Position numbers and translations under genes: made by a program. 5,204 bases of DNA, taken from the NCBI GenBank assembly GCA_903860995.1, contig CAIOSS010001367.1:1-5204 (forward strand), in the 5' to 3' direction. Shown here in pieces: positions 1-5,204 of this stretch (position 1 is the first letter of the stretch; the number at the start of each line of letters is the position of its first letter). Source of the stretch: an uncultured delta proteobacterium. GTDB taxonomy: Bacteria; Myxococcota_A; Polyangia; Polyangiales; Ga0077539. The notes beneath the pieces were generated by a model. The model worked only from the letters and a program-made list of their open reading frames with translations. It was not told the origin of the DNA and did not search any database.

Positions 1-1
1 G

Positions 2-49
2 CCCGCGAGACCGGCGGAGCCCGCCCCGGAAGCATCGGGGAGCGAGTAA
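2..49 (+). CDS. Possible C-terminal tail of an upstream gene (partial)
   Basis: A reading frame open from the left edge encodes a Pro/Ala/Glu-rich tail, PARPAEPAPEASGSE, and stops at TAA 47-49. Most of its codons end in G or C, as expected for coding DNA here, whereas the other two plus frames look less coding-like. Only 15 residues are visible and such tails arise easily in GC-rich DNA, so no function can be assigned. If real, the gene ends about 90 bases before the kinase start and lies on the same strand, so the two could be co-transcribed. Confidence 0.22.
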   Translation, partial: PARPAEPAPEASGSE

Positions 50-140
50 GCTGGCCCGTGAGAAGTGCCGCCCGAACGCTTCGAGGTTCGTGCGGAACTG
101 TACTACTCTCCGCCCTTCCCAGCCTCTAGCGCGTTGCGAG

Positions 141-3100
141 ATGGCGTCGTCATCACCCCGAGTTTCAGTGACCACGCAATCAAGCACCCCCGTGTCCCGA
201 CCCCCCGGCACGCGCCTCGACGACCTGCGATGGACCGCGCAGATCGCCGCCCGCATCGGCGGCGTGACCACCGTCGAGGCCCTCGCGCTCTGCAGCGACG
301 AGATCCTCACGCGCTTCGCGGATGTCCAGTACAGCTCGCTCTACCTGTTCGACCTCGCCTCGGCGCAGCTGCGTCTCTTTCACGCCTGGGGCTTCTCCGA
401 CGAAGAGCGCAGCAACGCCGAGGCCACGGCGATGGAGCGCCACCCGGGCTGGGTGATCCGCACGAAGCAGCCGCTGTCGGTGGGCGACACGCAGTTGCTG
501 CCCGAGGACAGCCCCTCGAAGGAGAGCCCGCGGAAGTTCGTCGTCCGCTCGCGGCTCTGGCTCCCCATCGTGGCCGACGGCGAGAGCGTCGGCGCCATCG
601 GGCTCGCCAGCACGCGCCCCAACGCCTTCGACGCACACGACCAGGAGGTGCTGCTCGTCGTCGTCGAGCTGATCGCGCTGTCGTACCAGCGCCTCCGCGC
701 CGAGCAGAAGGCCACCCGGCACCGCTTCGCCGCGCTGCTGCACACCGTGCCCGACGCGGTCGTGAGCATGGGCGTCGACGGCCGCATCCTCTACTGGAAC
801 CAGAGCGCCGCCCTGCTGCTGGGCTACGCCGAGAGCGAGGCCGTCGGCCAGCCCATCACCCTGATCATGCCCGAGCGCTTCCTGGCGGCCCACGCGCACG
901 GCATGGCGCGGCACCTCGCCACCGGCGAGAGCCGCGTCGTCAGGCGACCGGTGGAGCTCGCCGCGCGCCACGCCGACGGCCACGAGATTCCGGTCGAGCT
1001 CATGCTCAGCCGAATCGACGACGAGGGCTCCATCGTCTTCATCGGCGTGCTGCGCGACATCACCGAGCGCCAGCTCGCCGCGGAGGAGTCGCGCCGCCTC
1101 GCCACCGCCGTCCAGACGCTGAACCGCGGCGCCGTCGATGACCTGCAGGCCTTCCAGCGCCTCGTGACCGAGGTGGTCGCGCGGGCCCTCGACGTGACGC
1201 GCGTGAGCCTCTGGCAGTCCGTCGGCGAGGCGCTCGTCTGCCGTGACCTCTACGAGCAGAGCAGGGTCGCGCACTCCGACGGCCTGCGCCTCGTCGCGCA
1301 CGACTGCCCCCGCTACTTCGCCGCGCTGCGCGCGGGCGAGGTCATCATCGCCGCCGACGCCCGCACCCACCCGGACACGCGCGACTTCACCGAGGCGTAC
1401 CTCGCGCCGCTGGGCATCGTGTCGATGCTCGACGCCCCCATCGTCTCGCTCGGCGGATCCGCCGGCGTGCTCTGCGTCGAGTCCACCTCGCCGCGCGGGT
1501 GGCGCCGCGCGGAGGTCGACTTCTGCCGCGAGGTCGCGGTGCGCGTCGCGCAGGCGCTCGACCTCGCGGCGCGGCGGCAGCTCGCGGCCCGCCACGCGGT
1601 GATCCTGGCGTCCATCGGCGACGCGGTCATCGCCTGTGACACCGCGAGCCGCGTCACCCTGCTCAACCCCGTGGCCGAGGCGCTCACGGGGTTCACCTCC
1701 GCCGAGGCCGTCGGTCGGCCCATCGACGAGGTCTTCCGAATCATCTCGTCGGACACCCGCGAGCCCGCACCCATCCCCGTGGCCGAAGTGCTCGCGACCG
1801 GAAACGTGCACGGCTTCGCCAGCCACACGGTGCTCGTCCGGCGCGACGGCGTCGAGACGCCCATCGCCGACAGCGCGGCCCCGATCGTGGAGGAGGGCGT
1901 CACCGTCGGCGTGGTGCTCACGTTCCGCGACGTCGGGGAAGAAGAGCGGGCGCGGCGGGAGATCGCGCAGCAACACCGCCAGCTGCGCTCGCTCAACGAG
2001 GCCATCCCCGACCTGCTGTTCTCCGTAGAGCGCAGCGGTCGGCTGCGCTTCGTGAAGGACACCGTACACCCGGACCTCCTGGTCGCGCCCTCGGTGGCCC
2101 GCGACCTCTCCATCGACGCCCTGTTCGCCCCCGACCTCGCTACGCAGCTCATGGGCGCCGTCGCGACGGCCATCGACGCGGGCGAGGTGCAGACCGTGGA
2201 GTACGCGCTCGACCTGCCGCACGGTCGACAGACCTTCGAGGCCCGCATGGCGCGGATGGGCGACGACGAGGTCACCGTGATGGTGCGCAACGTCACCGCC
2301 GACCGCGCGAACACCGAGGCGCTCCGGTCGCAGCGGCAGCAGCTCACGGCGCTCCTGGCGACGACCTCGGCGCTCGTCTACTCGGCTCGGCTGCCGGACT
2401 TTTCCATCGATTACATCAGCCCCTCGGCGACACAACTCCTCGGCTTCACGCCCGAGGAGATGACCGCGGCCGGATTCTGGGACTGGGCCATCCACCCGGA
2501 CGACCGCGATCGCGTGATCGCCGACCTGCCCGCGCTGTTCGAGCACGGACGCCACGTGCACGAGTATCGGCACCGGCACAAGAACGGCGGGTACCGCTGG
2601 CTCCGGGACGAGCCGCGCCTGGTCTTCGACGACGCGGGCCACCCGCTGTACGTCGTCGGCGCATCGTTCGACATCACCGCCCGCAAGCGCGACGAGATCC
2701 GACTCGAGGTGCTCTACACCGTGCAGCAGGTCGTCGCCGCGGTGTCGCGCGCCTTCCTCGCCTCGCCCGACGCCGACGCCGCGATCGTCCTGCGCGACCC
2801 GCTCGCCACGCTCGGCCACGCCTCCCGCGCCGACCGGGTGTACGTGTGCCTCTGCGACGGCGTCACGTTCGAGCACGCCTTCGAGTGGTGCGCCGAGGGC
2901 GCCGCGCCGCAGGATCCCACCGCGCGGCGCGTTCCGCTCGAGGCCACCATGGGGTTTCTCCCGTCGCTGCGCGCGGGCAGACCGCTGATGGACTCGACCG
3001 CCGCCGCGACGCCGGACGACCTCGCCGCCTACCGGGCCTTCTGCGCGGCGCGCGGAGCCGAGCGGGGCCTCGCGGTCCCGATGAGGATCGACGGCGCCCT

Positions 3101-4898
3101 GCGCGGCGTCGTGGGCATCGACAACCCTGCGTTCGACGAGCTCGAGCCCGCGGAGTTCGCCCAGCTGCTCCAGCTCTTCGCCGACGCCGTCGCCGCGGGC
3201 CTCGGGCGCGCCGAGAACGAGCGCACCCTGCAACGGCTGAACGTCGAGCTCACGCACCGCGGCGAGCGGCAGCGCGAACTGCTCGAGCTGTCCACCGAGC
3301 TGGCCTGCATCACCGATCACGCCGCGATGTTCGAAAAGGTCCGCGCGAGCCTGCGGTCGTTCTTTACGATCGAGCGCTTTTCCTTCGGTGAGATGGACCG
3401 CGCGACCGGCGCGTATTTCCTCCGGATGATCGACGAGCCGCCCCCGGCCGAAGCCGCGCAGGCGCCCGCCGGCCAGAGCACCCCGGGCGGCTTCGGACCG
3501 GCGCTGCCCACCGCGAGCCTCGACCTCGCGGGCACCGCGATCGCCGAGGCGCTGTCGACGGGGGTGGCCGTGACCACGCGCGACCACGCGCGCACGGCCT
3601 TTCGGGACTGGGTCAGCCTCCACGCGCGCCGCGGTTACAACCAGTTCGTCATCATTCCGCTGCGCGACGCGAGCGGCTGCTACGGCACCCTCAACGTCAG
3701 CGCCACGCAGGACGCTCCGTTCGAGCTCGAGGACATCCGCTGGCTCGCCCAGGTCGGCACCGTGGCCGCGGCCCACCTCGCCGCGCTCGCCGCGCGCAAC
3801 GCCCTGCGGTCGCTCAACCTCGAGCTCGAAGACCGCGTCGCGGCGCGCACCCGCGAGCTGCAACAGAGCGAGGAGCGCTTCGAGACGCTCTTCCAGTACG
3901 CGCCGCAGGCGATGCTGATCGTCGACGGCGCCGGGCTCGTGTCCCAGTCCAACCGCAACGCGCAGGGGCTGTTCGGCTACAGCGAGCGGCAGTTTTTCGG
4001 CCTGCCGGTGACCGCGCTCGTCCCCGAAGAACAGCGCGGGCTGCCGCACGGGTTGCTGGAGACGTTTACCGAGGTGGGGAAGATCGGCAAGGTGGCGAGC
4101 GACCGGCAGGTGAGCGCGCTGCGCCGCGACCAGAGCCCTTTCACGGTGGAGATCGGGCTGGTGCCGCTGCGGCTTAACGGCGAGCGGGCGGTGCTGGCGG
4201 GCGTCACGGACGTGAGCGAGCGGGTCGCGGCGCAGGCCGAGGTGACGCGCTCGCTGCGCGAGAAGGAGACGCTCCTCCAGGAGATTCACCACCGGGTGAA
4301 GAACAACCTCCAGATCATCTCGAGCCTGCTGATGCTGCAGGCCGACAAGGTGCCCTCGGACCAGGGGCGCCGGGAGATCGAGGAGAGCGTGCAGCGGGTG
4401 CGCTCGATGGCGCTCATCCACCAGCAGCTCTACGGCACCGAGTCGCTCGAGCGCATCGAGCTGGGCACCTACGCGTCCCAGCTGCTCGCGTCGCTGCGCA
4501 GCGCGCTCTCCCCGCGGGCGCGCGTCGAGGTGCGCGCCACGCCGGTGGAGGTGTCCGTGGAGACCGCCGTACCCCTCGGGCTGATCCTCAACGAGCTGAT
4601 CACCAACGCGTTCAAGTACGGCGTCGGGAGCACGGCGTCGTCGCTGCCGGAGCGACGACGTCACTCGGGGCCCGACTGCGACGTCCTGCTGGAGATCAGC
4701 GCCGAGGGCGACGCGGTACGGCTCGTGGTGAGCGACGCGGGCCCGGGCCTGCCGGCCGGTTTCGATCCCGTCCGCTCGAACACCCTGGGACTCCAACTGG
4801 TGCGCACGCTCGCCCGTCAGCTGCGCGGCAAGCTCACGGTGACGAGCGAAGGGGGCACGCAGTTCGCGTTCGTCTGCCCGCTCCGCACGCAGAACTGA
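141..4898 (+). CDS. Giant soluble multi-PAS/GAF sensor histidine kinase (HisKA_2 type)
   Basis: This 1585-residue protein is a two-component sensor kinase that autophosphorylates on histidine and passes the phosphate to a response regulator. Approximate domains are GAF 31-188, PAS 194-310, GAF 323-478, PAS 485-598, degenerate PAS 620-720, PAS 729-846, GAF 855-1023, GAF 1047-1218, coiled coil 1222-1241, PAS 1243-1361, HisKA_2 1371-1448 and HATPase_c from about 1470 to the end. PAS-terminal signatures such as DITER (306-310) recur. No signal peptide or hydrophobic segment is visible, so it should be cytoplasmic. The frame is open leftward to base 3. GTG at 90 (GAGG at 83-86, short spacing) would add 17 residues, but the codons between 90 and 140 (TGT, ACT, CCT, CTA, CGT) look non-coding, so ATG 141 is preferred although its own ribosome site is weak. 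The C-terminus is complete. No receiver domain is fused and no partner gene is visible. The ligands and the regulated process are unknown. Confidence 0.93.
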   Translation: MASSSPRVSVTTQSSTPVSRPPGTRLDDLRWTAQIAARIGGVTTVEALALCSDEILTRFADVQYSSLYLFDLASAQLRLFHAWGFSDEERSNAEATAMERHPGWVIRTKQPLSVGDTQLLPEDSPSKESPRKFVVRSRLWLPIVADGESVGAIGLASTRPNAFDAHDQEVLLVVVELIALSYQRLRAEQKATRHRFAALLHTVPDAVVSMGVDGRILYWNQSAALLLGYAESEAVGQPITLIMPERFLAAHAHGMARHLATGESRVVRRPVELAARHADGHEIPVELMLSRIDDEGSIVFIGVLRDITERQLAAEESRRLATAVQTLNRGAVDDLQAFQRLVTEVVARALDVTRVSLWQSVGEALVCRDLYEQSRVAHSDGLRLVAHDCPRYFAALRAGEVIIAADARTHPDTRDFTEAYLAPLGIVSMLDAPIVSLGGSAGVLCVESTSPRGWRRAEVDFCREVAVRVAQALDLAARRQLAARHAVILASIGDAVIACDTASRVTLLNPVAEALTGFTSAEAVGRPIDEVFRIISSDTREPAPIPVAEVLATGNVHGFASHTVLVRRDGVETPIADSAAPIVEEGVTVGVVLTFRDVGEEERARREIAQQHRQLRSLNEAIPDLLFSVERSGRLRFVKDTVHPDLLVAPSVARDLSIDALFAPDLATQLMGAVATAIDAGEVQTVEYALDLPHGRQTFEARMARMGDDEVTVMVRNVTADRANTEALRSQRQQLTALLATTSALVYSARLPDFSIDYISPSATQLLGFTPEEMTAAGFWDWAIHPDDRDRVIADLPALFEHGRHVHEYRHRHKNGGYRWLRDEPRLVFDDAGHPLYVVGASFDITARKRDEIRLEVLYTVQQVVAAVSRAFLASPDADAAIVLRDPLATLGHASRADRVYVCLCDGVTFEHAFEWCAEGAAPQDPTARRVPLEATMGFLPSLRAGRPLMDSTAAATPDDLAAYRAFCAARGAERGLAVPMRIDGALRGVVGIDNPAFDELEPAEFAQLLQLFADAVAAGLGRAENERTLQRLNVELTHRGERQRELLELSTELACITDHAAMFEKVRASLRSFFTIERFSFGEMDRATGAYFLRMIDEPPPAEAAQAPAGQSTPGGFGPALPTASLDLAGTAIAEALSTGVAVTTRDHARTAFRDWVSLHARRGYNQFVIIPLRDASGCYGTLNVSATQDAPFELEDIRWLAQVGTVAAAHLAALAARNALRSLNLELEDRVAARTRELQQSEERFETLFQYAPQAMLIVDGAGLVSQSNRNAQGLFGYSERQFFGLPVTALVPEEQRGLPHGLLETFTEVGKIGKVASDRQVSALRRDQSPFTVEIGLVPLRLNGERAVLAGVTDVSERVAAQAEVTRSLREKETLLQEIHHRVKNNLQIISSLLMLQADKVPSDQGRREIEESVQRVRSMALIHQQLYGTESLERIELGTYASQLLASLRSALSPRARVEVRATPVEVSVETAVPLGLILNELITNAFKYGVGSTASSLPERRRHSGPDCDVLLEISAEGDAVRLVVSDAGPGLPAGFDPVRSNTLGLQLVRTLARQLRGKLTVTSEGGTQFAFVCPLRTQN
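231..4224 (+). other. Sensor array of the kinase: four GAF and five PAS domains
   Basis: Numbering is from ATG 141. GAF2 has the common signalling-GAF pattern DLYEQS, then CPRYFAAL, then YLAPLGIVSMLDAPI. PAS1 has LGYAESEAVGQPI and MPERF. PAS2 has the LTGF, DSAAPI and FRDV elements of PAS domains common in kinases and diguanylate cyclases. PAS4 is of the PAS_3 type, with HPDD at 785-788 and a DITARK end. GAF3 carries EWCAEG from 915 and a GVVGIDNP strand, both usual in kinase GAF domains. GAF4 has a Pro/Ala/Gly-rich loop at about 1099-1123. A helix at 1222-1241 (ending RVAARTREL) links GAF4 to PAS5 as a likely signalling coiled coil. Domain borders are estimates made by eye, and the bound ligands cannot be read from the sequence. 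Confidence 0.8.
4251..4895 (+). other. HisKA_2 phosphoacceptor plus HATPase_c catalytic core
   Basis: The core begins with KETLLQEIHHRVKNNLQIIS, the hallmark of HisKA_2 kinases. The phosphorylated residue is His1383 or His1384; His1384, directly before RVKNN, matches the usual position in the related HWE family. The ATPase N box is LILNELITNAFKYG, with Asn1484, Glu1485, Asn1489 and Lys1492. The G1 box is DAGPGLP, with Asp1532, Gly1534 and Gly1536. The G2-like segment is NTLGLQLV around Gly1550, and GGT (1571-1573) is followed by the last beta strand. The short stretch between G1 and G2 is typical of this family. All catalytic elements are present, so the kinase should be active. A basic loop at 1496-1513, between the N box and G1, contains a DNA palindrome. 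Confidence 0.9.
4636..4660. repeat. Perfect 10-bp inverted repeat with 5-base loop inside the kinase gene
   Basis: The left arm CGTCGTCGCT (4636-4645) and right arm AGCGACGACG (4651-4660) are exact reverse complements around the loop GCCGG. A G-U and a G-C pair could extend the stem outward by two. It lies in frame within the loop between the N box and the G1 box of the ATPase domain. It could be a small inserted hairpin element or a chance palindrome in GC-rich coding DNA. Confidence 0.6.
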
Positions 4899-5204
4899 CG
4901 GCGTTGCGCGGCAGGTCTTCGCGGGTCGGGTCGAGCGGGCCTGGCGCGACCCCGTAGGCCACCCGCTCCGCCCCCGCGACGAAGCGCACGAAATTCGCGC
5001 GGGTCACCAGCGCCCGGCCGAGGCAGAAGGCGTCCACCGCCACCGGCCTGGGGGCGGCGCTCGAATTCCCTGCCAGCGCGCGCAGGCGGCGAGGCGCGGT
5101 CCGCGGTGGAGGCGCTCGACCGCGCGCTGGTAGCAGGCCGCGTAGCGCACGGCGCAGCCCGCGCTCCCGCATGGGTCCATGGCGGCGATACAGGTCTGGA
5201 GGCA
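4897..5204 (-). pseudogene. Broken remnant: Cys-rich segment plus start of an FGE-sulfatase-like domain
   Basis: Read on the minus strand, bases 5204-5070 give a Cys-rich stretch (CLQTC, DPCGSAGC, YAAC, then LAAC) with strongly G/C-ending codons. The coding signal then moves to another frame, which reads PVAVDAFCLGRALVTRANF and RFVAG, ending at LPRNAV (4897). This resembles the start of formylglycine-generating-enzyme-like (SUMF1) domains, where a VxxF-hydrophobic-IGR-xVT-xxxF pattern is followed by a PVxxVSW segment. Adding one base to the CCC run at 5068-5070 would join the two frames. Past 4897 the codons become poor (AGT, TCT, AGA, CGA) and the frame runs antisense into the kinase gene until a stop at 4834-4836. 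The catalytic part of an FGE domain is absent. The gene therefore appears truncated at its 3' side, frameshifted, and cut by the window at its 5' side. The family call is by eye; the Cys-rich segment is not recognised. Confidence 0.4.

Noticed and set aside
94..128. ECF-sigma-like promoter (GGAACT at 94-99)
   Set aside because: No matching -10 element lies at the usual spacing; the nearest candidate (TCTA at 125-128) is about 25 bases away.
65..1141. A 358-codon plus-strand open frame overlapping the start of the kinase
   Set aside because: It is almost entirely Arg, Ala, Pro and Gly, as produced by reading GC-rich coding DNA out of frame, while the same bases encode clear GAF and PAS domains in the kinase frame.
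1300..1470. Bilin-binding phytochrome-type GAF (CPRYF plus YLAPLGIVSML pattern) in GAF2
   Set aside because: The position equivalent to the chromophore Cys/His region before YL reads DFTEA, with Phe416 and no Cys or His. The pattern fits ordinary signalling GAF domains.
3572..3591. Perfect 10-bp tandem duplication GACCACGCGC x2
   Set aside because: Two short GC-rich copies inside GAF4 encode an ordinary TTRDHAR stretch, and the period is not a multiple of three. It is most likely chance.
180..4796. A 1538-codon open frame on the minus strand, antisense to the kinase gene
   Set aside because: It is low-complexity, rich in Arg, Gly, Asp and His, with no recognisable domain. Long antisense open frames are expected where the sense gene has near-universal G/C third positions. 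The plus strand clearly encodes the kinase.
4899..4960. Rho-independent terminator after the kinase
   Set aside because: Only a weak GGGTCG/CGACCC pairing with a long spacer is present and no T-run follows, so it cannot be supported.

Overview
The window is GC-rich DNA in which nearly every third codon position of the main gene is G or C. It holds one very long complete gene with short flanks. The style (a giant soluble multi-PAS/GAF kinase, and a Cys-rich remnant next to what looks like a formylglycine-generating-enzyme-like segment) would fit a high-GC Myxococcota or other deltaproteobacterial-type genome. That is an inference from gene style; nothing in the window fixes the taxonomy.

Layout. 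Bases 1-140 are a short leader that may carry the last codons of an upstream gene (2-49, weak). Bases 141-4898 (+) encode a 1585-residue sensor histidine kinase. Its apparent order is GAF-PAS-GAF-PAS-PAS-PAS-GAF-GAF-PAS, then a HisKA_2-type dimerisation/phosphoacceptor domain and a C-terminal HATPase_c domain. No signal peptide or membrane segment is visible, so it should be cytoplasmic. No receiver domain is fused to it and no response regulator lies in the window, so its partner is unknown.

Bases 4899-5204 hold no intact gene. On the minus strand, convergent with the kinase, there is a broken coding remnant: a Cys-rich stretch entering from the right edge, an apparent one-base frameshift near 5068-5070, and then the start of a domain that reads like an FGE-sulfatase/SUMF1 domain. 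Its coding character stops almost exactly at the kinase stop codon.

How it works together. The kinase probably integrates several cytoplasmic cues through its nine sensor modules and passes phosphate from His1383/His1384 to an unlinked regulator. The remnant shows no functional link to it. No new multi-gene system can be supported from this window. The items most worth a second look are the truncated minus-strand gene, a perfect 10-bp palindrome inside the kinase ATPase domain, and a FixL-like histidine in the first PAS domain.
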